DNA of 64,000 nt from Symsagittifera roscoffensis (taxonomy: Eukaryota > Xenacoelomorpha > Acoela > Convolutidae). The stretch lies in NCBI RefSeq assembly GCF_963678635.1, contig NC_087064.1, forward strand, positions 15,675,802 to 15,739,801, read 5' to 3'. This document shows, piece by piece, positions 44,945 to 56,806 of this stretch. The first letter of the stretch is position 1. Each line of letters begins with the position of its first letter. The notes beneath the pieces were generated by a model. That model had not been told where the DNA came from, made no database searches, and saw only the letters and a program-made list of their open reading frames with translations. The position numbers were made by a program, and so were the translations under genes.

Positions 44945-45166
44945 TTATTGCAAAAAAACTCGTAGAAACTTTTTAAATTCGCTTGGTTTCAGGCTCTCAA
45001 TGTTTTTGGGAATTAGATGAGACACTATCTTTATTTTATTAGCGAGAGTTGGGTGTCTTTTTAGAGATTTGTTCATGACTGTGCTGTGAAAGGGCACAGT
45101 TGATAGCACACCTTTGCTGGAACTATGAGTGACACGATGGTTTGGTATATTTTCCTTTTTCAACAA
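44945..45166 (-). pseudogene. LINE C-terminal fragment, copy 1
   Basis: The frame gives 73 codons. It reads VPFHSTVMNKSLKRHPTLA, then LIPKNIESLKPSEFKKFLR, the usual last segment of a LINE Pol after the thumb. An identical frame lies at 51244-51465. Confidence 0.6.
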
Positions 45167-45639
45167 CTCATCCTTTTGTGGTGTCCGAAACTTTGAAAAA
45201 GCTCCTTAAATAGTTTATACAGATAAGTTTCGTACACGTTTAGGTTTTTGTATCATTATTTCCCTGACAGATTCCGATTTTTTCCTTAAATAGATGGATC
45301 ACTTAAACTATTTCCTCCAAATGAAATTTAAAAGTTTATCCATAAACTGAAATCCCTTGGGAAACTACTGATTTAGCATATGAGTTTAAAAAAATGAAGA
45401 TATTGTTTTTTTGAAAAATACAACCGAGCCTTATAAACCATTGCAAAGCATCTAGACAATTGTTTAGTAATTGTTGAAAACTGCTTAAAATTTTTTATTT
45501 GGAGACAGTTTTTATACCTATAACCTCACAACTACTCAAATTGTCAACTTCCCAAACCCAGGCATGTTTTTCGGCAAACGTTTTTACTCAAAAATTAAAA
45601 GGCTACATTCTTAGTGTTCACCGTTAAACCACTTTCTAA

Positions 45640-46120
45640 AAACCAACTCTTTCTGTCAGTCAACTTCCGTATATAACTCATTGTCCGTATATATCATTAT
45701 GTCATCAGCAAACAGGGTACATTTTAAATTTTCCAGTAGCTTGGCATATCATTGATAAAAATTAGAAAAATACGACCCTAGAACCAAACCCTGAAGTACA
45801 TCATAATTAAATTTTTGCTTTTCGGAGCATTCTCTACCAGATATTACATACAGATGTCTGTTTTCTAGGTAGCTTTATAAAAAAAAGAAGAAAAACACCG
45901 CAAAAACAAAATCATTCAAGCACTGCAGCAGCAAGTCAAGACTGAGCGTATTAAAATCTTCTGTGAGGTCAATGAAAAATGCTAAATCCGTCTGCCGCCT
46001 ATTGATTACGTTTCTGTAAGCTCGGTAAATTTTATCAATGTATCAACGCATGATTTCTTAGACTGAAACTCAAACTGTTTTTCGGGAAAAAAATAAGTTT
46101 TGTTAAGCGAATAAAACTTG
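45640..46120 (-). pseudogene. LINE reverse transcriptase fragment, copy 1
   Basis: The catalytic F-A-D-D box is readable at about 45667-45735 (CTLFADDIMIYTDNE). LQGLVLGS and the FQSKKSC block lie upstream in two other frames. Frame changes occur between all three blocks. The counterpart in copy 2 lies near 51940-52420. Confidence 0.75.
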
Positions 46121-46195
46121 TTTTTTACGCTGAAACTCAAACTGTTTTTCAGAAAAAAACATAAGTTTTGTTAAGCGAATAAAACTTGAATAAAA
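46066..46195. repeat. 65-bp direct repeat inside the LINE, copy 1
   Basis: CTGAAACTCAAACTGTTTTT followed by AAGTTTTGTTAAGCGAATAA occurs twice in a row. Confidence 0.8.
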
Positions 46196-46234
46196 TACTT
46201 TTCATGTACTAAACAGCTTTTAAAACATGAACAG

Positions 46235-46312
46235 GAATGGGTACAAAAGGAATGGGTAGGAATGGGTAGGAATGAGTAGGAATGGGTAGGAATGAACAGG
46301 AATGGGTACAAA
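46235..46312. repeat. GGAATGGGTA minisatellite, copy 1
   Basis: Six or seven units of ten bases, with a GGAATGGGTACAAAA block at both ends. The same array lies at 52535-52612. Confidence 0.85.
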
Positions 46313-46560
46313 AGTTTTTTGGTGGCGGCAAAAACTCAATGGTCTTTTTGTCACTTTTAGGTTTTTTGCAAGCTTGGCACCATTTGTAGAAAAAAAAATT
46401 TGGGAAAATTTACATCACAGATTCTAGAATTCATTTTTTGGTCAGAACAAAACAACCTAAAAGCATTGAAAAGGCTACAACTTTGATCCAATTTTATCAT
46501 CGTATAGTTTTTGCTGCAATTTCAGATTATGCTAGTTTTTTTTTATTTCCCTGTGCTTCT

Positions 46561-47224
46561 TCAGATATATCTTTTGTAAAAAAAAAGTCTATGATGATTA
46601 CTTGTAGTTGATTGCAAAATTAAACAAAGTCTGAAGAAATTTGATAAAGAAAAATCGATGCAAGATTTTGTTAAGGTAGTGATTCTTGTGTAGAATTTAT
46701 TTTGTGGATAAAAAAAGAAGCCATTTGATAATTTAAAAATCTTTTGTGTTTTTGTCACATTTTGCTGTATCGGTATTGAAATCACCACAGATGATTGGAT
46801 TTCCAGAAAATTTTTTATCAACATTGTGACCAACAATGTTTTCGTACTGTTTAAAAGATTAATGTAAAGAAGAAATTGGTGACCTATACAGAAGACAAAT
46901 GTTTTGTTATTTTGTTTTCTGCCATGGAAACAACTAAACCTACAATTTTTCGAAATTATTTTTCGTAAATTTTTCATTTTGAAATCGAGATCTTTTCTTC
47001 TGTAAAAAGCGCGTCCCAACATTTTCCTTTTATCTTGTTTCTTACAACAACTGGATGATATCCAACGATTTTTTAGATTTCCAATCAATTTCCAAGGAAT
47101 CAATTTCACCCAACCATGTTTCACAGAGAGCAATAATCGGTGGTCTCACTTGCAATCTTTTTGATGAACAAACCAACTGGTCATGATGGCTTCTAAGAGA
47201 ACATAAGTTAGGAAGAAACCTCAC
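46561..47224 (-). pseudogene. LINE AP-endonuclease fragment, copy 1
   Basis: Frames of 60 and 190 codons together carry ALCETWLGEID (endonuclease motif with the catalytic Glu) and, in a third frame at about 46760-46800, ICGDFNTDT (the Gly-Asp-Phe-Asn motif). The long frame itself is partly out of register with the domain. It is a remnant only. Confidence 0.65.
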
Positions 47225-47611
47225 TGTAAGGAGCCCACTTATCCTCCTTAATTACTTTTCCATATCAAGTCACTGCAAAACAAACTGAAAGTATTGAGCT
47301 AATCTAAGTTAGAATTTTCTGCAAACTGCTTTTTTAGCTTCGAACACCAGCATACTTTATTGAAATTGAAGCTTCGAAACGTTTCTGCGCTGGCTCTTTG
47401 TCACTCGTCAAACTGTTGTCACTAGTATGATCCTAATGATCTCCCAATGATCTTTATGATTTTTTAAAAATCTTTTTTGAGTTTTCAAACTTTCTCTTGC
47501 GATTTCCATGGTTTTAGAGCTCCTCCCCGAAAGTTTTTTTTTGGTTTCCTCAATTTTTAACGGGTATTTATGCCAAATTAGCGATGTGTTCTTTACTTTT
47601 ATTAGTTGGGA

Positions 47612-48314
47612 CTATATCGAACCTTTACCATCTTTGCAAACTTTAACCCGGCAGGCTGTTTTAGGTAGTCGTAACACCATATTAAATTGCTCACATTCGT
47701 GTTTTAATTCCCGACCAGCAGCGGTACGTCGCTCATTAAAATGAACACGTTTACCTTTTCTTGTCGTACTTTCCTTTAAGACAATATCTCTTGGCGTAGA
47801 TTGCGTCGTTCTCCCCAAAAAATACAAAAATTTAGTGATAATGGGTCACACTCCACCTGCTGAAGGTGGTACTGGGCGTGACAAGCTTTGATGCGATCCG
47901 GTCAAATTACGTAAATATCAAAATAATGATTAAAAAAGTTGCGGATTTCACTAGCAAGCTGGGGAATTTTGGAATCAGTCGGAAAATTGTTGAAGTTTTA
48001 ACAATCTGTGCAAGTGTAACGCTCTTGATCGAGAATTTTTTTCAATTCATCATTGTCTTTTTCAAGATGAATTATTTCTTGATCTTTTTGGCCAATACGC
48101 TGTTCATACTTGTTATTTTGTCCATGAATTGTTTCAAAAAATTGATTAAACCTTCCAAAACTTCACCATTTTGGTTTAAACTACTTAAAGATTTCACTTT
48201 CCTAAGTTCAGGTTCGAATAACATATTCAATTCAATACGCAGTTCAAGTGATTTGGAGCCGAAAATTTGATTTGAAATGTTTAAATTTAATAAAAGGATA
48301 GTGCACGAAAACAA
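47612..48314 (-). pseudogene. LINE ORF1-like fragment, copy 1
   Basis: Two minus frames (71 and 80 codons) and the frame between them show a leucine and glutamate-rich coiled coil (EYEQRIGQKDQEIIHLEK in frame 3), CHAQYHLQQ, and a C-terminal ERRTAAGRELKHECEQF with VCKDGKGSI. The layout recalls the RNA-binding ORF1 proteins of LINEs. The assignment depends on the endonuclease and RT next to it. Confidence 0.45.
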
Positions 48315-48443
48315 ACGGAATTTTTAATACGTATTTGTGCTGTTTTTAAGCCAAGCAGAAACCGAATGCATGCTAGCTGCTCACTTCGATGTGTGTAGTG
48401 AGGTTATTCCCATAGTAAAAGGACGTTATTCTCAAGTCTTGTT

Positions 48444-49708
48444 GTTCCGACTTTCGATACGAAAGTAACGGAATATTTGTGCTCGGGGTGGTTTTTTTTT
48501 CTTCAGACAAATTTCAACTTTTTAACTAGCCATTTTTGGCCAAATTTTTTTATATCATTCGAAAGGTATTGTTGTCCTGAGCTCAAATTTGAAAAGATAT
48601 TTCACCTGTGATCATTTTTCGTAGAGTTATGGGGGTTTAAAGATTGCCATTTTTTGATATGGGGGTTTAAAGATTGCCATATATTTCGCGCTATTAACGC
48701 GTAAGCGGAGAGTTAATCCGTCTTAAAAATCGTTCCAAATTGGTTAAAAGAAGCTTATTTGCCATAATTGGTTTGTTACAAGGAGCGAAATCTATCCTTT
48801 TGTACTTTATATGCCGTGTGGGGTGCTTATTTCATAAAAAATTTCAAATTTTAGAAGAAAAAAAAATTCTTTTTGTTTTACAGTGCTGATTTAAATTATC
48901 CGGTGAAAATCGAACAAAACTTGAATTTTCAAACGCGTTTTTCTCAAATTGGGTTGAAATTAGACAAAAGTGAAGAGGACAAAAGTTGCTTAGAATTTCA
49001 TCAGAATTAATATGGTGCCATTTTTTCTCCAAAATTCTCAACAAAAATTTTACCCCAAAAATGGGTCATTTCGGCTTTTTTCAATTAATCAAGAATTACG
49101 CGGAAACTACTATGTTAATTGATGAGAAAATTATATCACAGGAAGCCTCTTACGCAGCTCAACAAAGTTTAAGAAAGGTTAAATCTCCAAAAATTTGCGC
49201 AAATTGTTTAAAATTTATTTTTAAACAGAACTTCTGGGTTTTATATAGTAAAAATCACATTTATTGACTATCAAGTGATAATTTTTTCACTTATACTGGT
49301 TTTTGGAGATTTAACCGTTCTTAAACTTTGTTCAGCTGCGTAAGAGGCTTCCTGTGATATAATTTTCTCATCAATTAACATAGTAGTTTCCGCGTAATTC
49401 TTGATTAATTGAAAAAAGCCGAAATGACCCATTTTTGGGGTAAACTTTTTGTTGAGAATTTTTGGAGAAAAAATGGCACCATATTAATTCTGATGAAATT
49501 CTAAGCAACTTTTGTTCTCTTCACTTTTTGTCTAATCTTAACCCAATTTGAGAAAAACTTGTTTGAAAATTCAAGTTTTGTTCGTTTTGTCCGGATAATT
49601 TAAATCAGCACTGTATTTCATTGAATTTTGTAATGTTATTACTGCTCAATAAGCCTTAAAAGGAAGTCGGAACATTCAGGGCTTCGCCCTGATACGAGCA
49701 GTCTTGTT
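48444..49708 (+). mobile_element. Helentron-like unit with nested foldback element, copy 1
   Basis: The unit runs from TTCCGACTTTCGATACGAAA to CAGGGCTTCGCCCTGATACG then AGCAGTCTTGTT, interrupted by the 733-bp element at 48881-49613. A local duplication of GATATGGGGGTTTAAAGATT has replaced part of the central stem near 48650-48685. Confidence 0.8.
48881..49613. mobile_element. 733-bp TA-flanked foldback element, copy 1
   Basis: The ends CAGTGCTGATTTAAATTATC and GATAATTTAAATCAGCACTG are perfect inverted repeats, and the arms continue to pair over roughly 330 bases around a short centre near 49210-49290. TA flanks both sides, and CAGTG termini fit Tc1/mariner-type elements. There is no transposase; the 93-codon frame inside is a repeat artefact. 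Confidence 0.88.
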
Positions 49709-50504
49709 TTTTAAGAGTTCTCAATTCCCGTTTTGTAAGCTTCAATTGACGCATTTTGTTCATGTTTCTGGTAATTTGAATCTAAAGAAAAAGCTGGCCT
49801 AGATTTAGGTTCATAAAAAACTTTGTTTTTTCTTGAATAAATAAAATCTGAAAAAAATTTACAACCCCCTGTTAGTGAATATCAAAAGAATCACAGACAA
49901 AAGGGCGTAACATTCGCTCCACAGGAAAACAAGTAGTTTTCGCTACTCTTTGATTCTGTTTGCAAGCTCTTACAATCCATTTTTTCAAACTATTGACCAG
50001 TATAAAGAGTCGTTCATTAAGTCAAAAATGATTTAAATTGTAGAGGCATAGAGGCATAGCAGTTATCCGTTTTTCAGACGCTCAAACTCGCAAACTACCG
50101 ATTTTGAGTCACGATGATTGCAACAGATATGATTGCGAAACGGCCTGGGATGTCATCATTAAGCTTTCCAAATCCTTTTTTGGCAAACGGAAATTAAGAA
50201 AAACCAGGGTGTGAAAAGATTTTATAATGAATTTTGTTTCTTTTTGACTAAACTTCGTCTGAAAAAGGTTTTACAACCCTTATCATACTATCTACAAATT
50301 ATCTCCGGAAAAACGATGATCAAAAATGGTATAGCGGTGATCATTTTTGAGCTCAGCAAAGTTGCAATTTATCAAATTTGAGTCGCAATGATTGCGACAT
50401 AGTTTTGTTACCTTGGTTATCATCGCTGGAATCTTCCATAGAGTTTGCTGGAACTATTACTCCCACTTAAGCAGGAGTTTCCTTACCACAGCGAAGAGTT
50501 TATT
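49709..50504. other. spacer of the 6.3-kb unit, copy 1
   Basis: No gene is seen. Its end, from TTTATCAAATTTGAGTCGCA to GCGAAGAGTTTATT, is the same as 35135-35268, so this block is part of the array repertoire. Copy 2 is at 56011-56806. Confidence 0.6.
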
Positions 50505-51033
50505 GTTCCGACTTTCGATACGAAAGTAACGGACTATTTGTGTTCGGGGTGGGTTTTTTTTTCTTCAGACAAATTTCGACTTTTTAACTAGCCATTTTTG
50601 ACGGAATTTTTTTATATCATTCGAAAGGTATTGTTGTCCTGAGCTTAAATTTGAAAAGATATTTCACCTGTGATCAATTTTCGTAAGGTTATGGGGGTTT
50701 AAATATTGGCATTTTGGCCAATTTAAGACAATTAACGCGCGATATATTTCGCGTTATTAACGCGTAAGCGGAGAGTTAATCCGTCATAGAAATCGTTCCA
50801 AATTGGCTGAAACAAGCTTATTTGCCATTATTGAATTTTTATAAGGAGCAAAATCTATCCTTTTGTTTTTTATATGGTGTGTTGGGTGATGATTTTCATA
50901 AAAAATTTCAAATTTTAGGAAAAAAATGTTCATTTTGTTTGATTACATTTTTTTTAATGTTATTATTACTCCATAAACTTTAAACGGCAGTCCGAACATT
51001 CAGGGCTCCACCCTGATACGAGCAGTCTTGTTG
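50505..51033 (+). mobile_element. chimeric Helentron-like unit (B/A) at the duplication junction
   Basis: The 5' half carries the markers of unit B at 56807 (CGGACTATTTGTGTTCGG, AAATATTGGCATTTTGG). The 3' half carries those of unit A at 44212 (CAATTTAAGACAATTAACG, CGCGTTATTAACG, CAGGGCTCCACCCTG). The switch lies within ATTTTGGCCAATTT at 50711-50724. Confidence 0.88.
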
Positions 51034-51039
51034 TTTTTA

Positions 51040-54000
51040 GGTAAACTTTCGAAAAGCTTGAATTCATTTTTCCAATAACATTGCAATATTGATGATATTA
51101 ACGCAAAAAGCTCACAGTAAGGGCTGTTGAAAGAGCATTTCAGCTCATCGCCCACTACTCTGGAAAGATAAAAAGAGAACAAGTAGAAAACTAGGCTCCT
51201 ATTCAAAACAAAATTCGTAAAATACTCATTATCATTAATGTAATTATTGCAAAAAAACTCGTAGAAACTTTTTAAATTCGCTTGGTTTCAGGCTCTCAAT
51301 GTTTTTGGGAATTAGATGAGACACTATCTTTATTTTATTAGCGAGAGTTGGGTGTCTTTTTAGAGATTTGTTCATGACTGTGCTGTGAAAGGGCACAGTT
51401 GATAGCACACCTTTGCTGGAACTATGAGTGACACGATGGTTTGGTATATTTTCCTTTTTCAACAACTCATCCTTTTGTGGTGTCCGAAACTTTGAAAAAG
51501 CTCCTTAAATAGTTTATACAGATAAGTTTCGTACACGTTTAGGTTTTTGTATCATTATTTCCCTGACAGATTCCGATTTTTTCCTTAAATAGATGGATCA
51601 CTTAAACTATTTCCTCCAAATGAAATTTAAAAGTTTATCCATAAACTGAAATCCCTTGGGAAACTACTGATTTAGCATATGAGTTTAAAAAAATGAAGAT
51701 ATTGTTTTTTTGAAAAATACAACCGAGCCTTATAAACCATTGCAAAGCATCTAGACAATTGTTTAGTAATTGTTGAAAACTGCTTAAAATTTTTTATTTG
51801 GAGACAGTTTTTATACCTATAACCTCACAACTACTCAAATTGTCAACTTCCCAAACCCAGGCATGTTTTTCGGCAAACGTTTTTACTCAAAAATTAAAAG
51901 GCTACATTCTTAGTGTTCACCGTTAAACCACTTTCTAAAAACCAACTCTTTCTGTCAGTCAACTTCCGTATATAACTCATTGTCCGTATATATCATTATG
52001 TCATCAGCAAACAGGGTACATTTTAAATTTTCCAGTAGCTTGGCATATCATTGATAAAAATTAGAAAAATACGACCCTAGAACCAAACCCTGAAGTACAT
52101 CATAATTAAATTTTTGCTTTTCGGAGCATTCTCTACCAGATATTACATACAGATGTCTGTTTTCTAGGTAGCTTTATAAAAAAAAGAAGAAAAACACCGC
52201 AAAAACAAAATCATTCAAGCACTGCAGCAGCAAGTCAAGACTGAGCGTATTAAAATCTTCTGTGAGGTCAATGAAAAATGCTAAATCCGTCTGCCGCCTA
52301 TTGATTACGTTTCTGTAAGCTCGGTAAATTTTATCAATGTATCAACGCATGATTTCTTAGACTGAAACTCAAACTGTTTTTCGGGAAAAAAATAAGTTTT
52401 GTTAAGCGAATAAAACTTGTTTTTTACGCTGAAACTCAAACTGTTTTTCAGAAAAAAACATAAGTTTTGTTAAGCGAATAAAACTTGAATAAAATACTTT
52501 TCATGTACTAAACAGCTTTTAAAACATGAACAGGAATGGGTACAAAAGGAATGGGTAGGAATGGGTAGGAATGAGTAGGAATGGGTAGGAATGAACAGGA
52601 ATGGGTACAAAAGTTTTTTGGTGGCGGCAAAAACTCAATGGTCTTTTTGTCACTTTTAGGTTTTTTGCAAGCTTGGCACCATTTGTAGAAAAAAAAATTT
52701 GGGAAAATTTACATCACAGATTCTAGAATTCATTTTTTGGTCAGAACAAAACAACCTAAAAGCATTGAAAAGGCTACAACTTTGATCCAATTTTATCATC
52801 GTATAGTTTTTGCTGCAATTTCAGATTATGCTAGTTTTTTTTTTATTTCCCTGTGCTTCTTCAGATATATCTTTTGTAAAAAAAAAGTCTATGATGATTA
52901 CTTGTAGTTGATTGCAAAATTAAACAAAGTCTGAAGAAATTTGATAAAGAAAAATCGATGCAAGATTTTGTTAAGGTAGTGATTCTTGTGTAGAATGTAT
53001 TTTGTGGATAAAAAAAGAAGCCATTTGATAATTTAAAAATCTTTTGTGTTTTTGTCACATTTTGCTGTATCGGTATTGAAATCACCACAGATGATTGGAT
53101 TTCCAGAAAATTTTTTATCAACATTGTGACCAACAATGTTTTCGTACTGTTTAAAAGATTAATGTAAAGAAGAAATTGGTGACCTATACAGAAGACAAAT
53201 GTTTTGTTATTTTGTTTTCTGCCATGGAAACAACTAAACCTACAATTTTTCGAAATTATTTTTCGTAAATTTTTCATTTTGAAATCGAGATCTTTTCTTC
53301 TGTAAAAAGCGCGTCCCAACATTTTCCTTTTATCTTGTTTCTTACAACAACTGGATGATATCCAACGATTTTTTAGATTTCCAATCAATTTCCAAGGAAT
53401 CAATTTCACCCAACCATGTTTCACAGAGAGCAATAATCGGTGGTCTCACTTGCAATCTTTTTGATGAACAAACCAACTGGTCATGATGGCTTCTAAGAGA
53501 ACATAAGTTAGGAAGAAACCTCACTGTAAGGAGCCCACTTATCCTCCTTAATTACTTTTCCATATCAAGTCACTGCAAAACAAACTGAAAGTATTGAGCT
53601 AATCTAAGTTAGAATTTTCTGCAAACTGCTTTTTTAGCTTCGAACACCAGCATACTTTATTGAAATTGAAGCTTCGAAACGTTTCTGCGCTGGCTCTTTG
53701 TCACTCGTCAAACTGTTGTCACTAGTATGATCCTAATGATCTCCCAATGATCTTTATGATTTTTTAAAAATCTTTTTTGAGTTTTCAAACTTTCTCTTGC
53801 GATTTCCATGGTTTTAGAGCTCCTCCCCGAAAGTTTTTTTTTGGTTTCCTCAATTTTTTAACGGGTATTTATGCCAAATTAGCGATGTGTTCTTTACTTT
53901 TATTAGTTGGGACTATATCGAACCTTTACCATCTTTGCAAACTTTAACCCGGCAGGCTGTTTTAGGTAGTCGTAACACCATATTAAATTGCTCACATTCG

Positions 54001-54615
54001 TGTTTTAATTCCCGACCAGCAGCGGTACGTCGCTCATTAAAATGAACACGTTTACCTTTTCTTGTCGTACTTTCCTTTAAGACAATATCTCTTGGCGTAG
54101 ATTGCGTCGTTCTCCCCAAAAAATACAAAAATTTAGTGATAATGGGTCACACTCCACCTGCTGAAGGTGGTACTGGGCGTGACAAGCTTTGATGCGATCC
54201 GGTCAAATTACGTAAATATCAAAATAATGATTAAAAAAGTTGCGGATTTCACTAGCAAGCTGGGGAATTTTGGAATCAGTCGGAAAATTGTTGAAGTTTT
54301 AACAATCTGTGCAAGTGTAACGCTCTTGATCGAGAATTTTTTTCAATTCATCATTGTCTTTTTCAAGATGAATTATTTCTTGATCTTTTTGGCCAATACG
54401 CTGTTCATACTTGTTATTTTGTCCATGAATTGTTTCAAAAAATTGATTAAACCTTCCAAAACTTCACCATTTTGGTTTAAACTACTTAAAGATTTCACTT
54501 TCCTAAGTTCAGGTTCGAATAACATATTCAATTCAATACGCAGTTCAAGTGATTTGGAGCCGAAAATTTGATTTGAAATGTTTAAATTTAATAAAAGGAT
54601 AGTGCACGAAAACAA
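51040..54615 (-). mobile_element. decayed LINE, copy 2
   Basis: It is the same remnant as 44740-48314: C-terminal frame 51244-51465, RT blocks near 51940-52420, endonuclease 52861-53524, and ORF1-like frames 53913-54128 and 54373-54615. One coding difference is visible: Lys in NKFYT of copy 1 is Thr here. Confidence 0.8.
52535..52612. repeat. GGAATGGGTA minisatellite, copy 2
   Basis: The unit number is the same as in copy 1 (46235-46312). Equal array length supports a very recent duplication, because such arrays change quickly. Confidence 0.85.
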
Positions 54616-54744
54616 ACGGAATTTTTAATACGTATTTGTGCTGTTTTTAAGCCAAGCAGAAACCGAATGCATGCTAGCTGCTCACTTCGATGTGTGTAGT
54701 GAGGTTATTCCCATAGTAAAAGGACGTTATTCTCAAGTCTTGTT

Positions 54745-56010
54745 GTTCCGACTTTCGATACGAAAGTAACGGAATATTTGTGCTCGGGGTGGTTTTTTTT
54801 TTCTTCAGACAAATTTCAACTTTTTAACTAGCCATTTTTGGCCAAATTTTTTTTTATCATTCGAAAGGTATTGTTGTCCTGAGCTCAAATTTGAAAAGAT
54901 ATTTCACCTGTGATCATTTTTCGTAGAGTTATGGGGGTTTAAAGATTGCCATTTTTTGATATGGGGGTTTAAAGATTGCCATATATTTCGCGCTATTAAC
55001 GCGTAAGCGGAGAGTTAATCCGTCTTAAAAATCGTTCCAAATTGGTTAAAAGAAGCTTATTTGCCATAATTGGTTTGTTACAAGGAGCGAAATCTATCCT
55101 TTTGTACTTTATATGCCGTGTGGGGTGCTTATTTCATAAAAAATTTCAAATTTTAGAAGAAAAAAAAATTCTTTTTGTTTTACAGTGCTGATTTAAATTA
55201 TCCGGTGAAAATCGAACAAAACTTGAATTTTCAAACGCGTTTTTCTCAAATTGGGTTGAAATTAGACAAAAGTGAAGAGGACAAAAGTTGCTTAGAATTT
55301 CATCAGAATTAATATGGTGCCATTTTTTCTCCAAAATTCTCAACAAAAATTTTACCCCAAAAATGGGTCATTTCGGCTTTTTTCAATTAATCAAGAATTA
55401 CGCGGAAACTACTATGTTAATTGATGAGAAAATTATATCACAGGAAGCCTCTTACGCAGCTCAACAAAGTTTAAGAAAGGTTAAATCTCCAAAAATTTGC
55501 GCAAATTGTTTAAAATTTATTTTTAAACAGAACTTCTGGGTTTTATATAGTAAAAATCACATTTATTGACTATCAAGTGATAATTTTTTCACTTATACTG
55601 GTTTTTGGAGATTTAACCGTTCTTAAACTTTGTTCAGCTGCGTAAGAGGCTTCCTGTGATATAATTTTCTCATCAATTAACATAGTAGTTTCCGCGTAAT
55701 TCTTGATTAATTGAAAAAAGCCGAAATGACCCATTTTTGGGGTAAACTTTTTGTTGAGAATTTTTGGAGAAAAAATGGCACCATATTAATTCTGATGAAA
55801 TTCTAAGCAACTTTTGTTCTCTTCACTTTTTGTCTAATCTTAACCCAATTTGAGAAAAACTTGTTTGAAAATTCAAGTTTTGTTCGTTTTGTCCGGATAA
55901 TTTAAATCAGCACTGTATTTCATTGAATTTTGTAATGTTATTACTGCTCAATAAGCCTTAAAAGGAAGTCGGAACATTCAGGGCTTCGCCCTGATACGAG
56001 CAGTCTTGTT
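54745..56010 (+). mobile_element. Helentron-like unit with nested foldback element, copy 2
   Basis: It is the same as 48444-49708 apart from one or two bases in T runs. The nested element is at 55183-55915. Confidence 0.8.
55183..55915. mobile_element. 733-bp TA-flanked foldback element, copy 2
   Basis: It has the same length and ends as copy 1, flanked by TA. It was carried along by the 6.3-kb duplication, not inserted independently. Confidence 0.88.
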
Positions 56011-56806
56011 TTTTAAGAGTTCTCAATTCCCGTTTTGTAAGCTTCAATTGACGCATTTTGTTCATGTTTCTGGTAATTTGAATCTAAAGAAAAAGCTGGC
56101 CTAGATTTAGGTTCATAAAAAACTTTGTTTTTTCTTGAATAAATAAAATCTGAAAAAAATTTACAACCCCCTGTTAGTGAATATCAAAAGAATCACAGAC
56201 AAAAGGGCGTAACATTCGCTCCACAGGAAAACAAGTAGTTTTCGCTACTCTTTGATTCTGTTTGCAAGCTCTTACAATCCATTTTTTCAAACTATTGACC
56301 AGTATAAAGAGTCGTTCATTAAGTCAAAAATGATTTAAATTGTAGAGGCATAGAGGCATAGCAGTTATCCGTTTTTCAGACGCTCAAACTCGCAAACTAC
56401 CGATTTTGAGTCACGATGATTGCAACAGATATGATTGCGAAACGGCCTGGGATGTCATCATTAAGCTTTCCAAATCCTTTTTTGGCAAACGGAAATTAAG
56501 AAAAACCAGGGTGTGAAAAGATTTTATAATGAATTTTGTTTCTTTTTGACTAAACTTCGTCTGAAAAAGGTTTTACAACCCTTATCATACTATCTACAAA
56601 TTATCTCCGGAAAAACGATGATCAAAAATGGTATAGCGGTGATCATTTTTGAGCTCAGCAAAGTTGCAATTTATCAAATTTGAGTCGCAATGATTGCGAC
56701 ATAGTTTTGTTACCTTGGTTATCATCGCTGGAATCTTCCATAGAGTTTGCTGGAACTATTACTCCCACTTAAGCAGGAGTTTCCTTACCACAGCGAAGAG
56801 TTTATT

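Larger units (their letters stand above)
44740..48314 (-). mobile_element. decayed LINE with AP endonuclease and RT, copy 1
   Basis: Read on the minus strand: an ORF1-like part with coiled-coil sequence and RTAAGRELKHECEQF (47612-48314), an endonuclease part (47224 to 46561) with PPIIALCETWL and ICGDFNTDTAKC, and a reverse-transcriptase part (about 46120-45640) with QFEFQSKKSCVDTLIKFTE, DLTEDF, LQGLVLGS and CTLFADDIMIY. A C-terminal part follows with LIPKNIESLKPSEFKKFL (45166-44945). The order and motifs fit a CR1, L2 or Jockey-like clade. Every part has stops or frame changes, so it is dead. No poly(A) tail or target duplication is clear. Confidence 0.8.
44418..50716. repeat. 6.3-kb tandem duplication, copy 1
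   Basis: Everything from the middle of unit A to the middle of the chimeric unit recurs at an offset of 6299-6302 bases. I noticed only a few differences, for example TTTAT versus GTAT near 46696 and single-base changes in T runs. Contents: half of unit A, a decayed LINE, a full unit with a nested foldback element, a unique spacer and the 5' half of the chimera. Confidence 0.93.

Noticed and set aside
47866-48270. 134-codon plus frame opposite the LINE ORF1-like region
   Set aside because: It is antisense to coiled-coil coding sequence, and its hydrophobic look is the usual shadow of a Lys/Glu-rich frame.
48986-49267. 93-codon frame, repeated at 55288-55569, with overlapping minus frames
   Set aside because: It lies within the arms of the foldback element and is explained by the inverted repeat.
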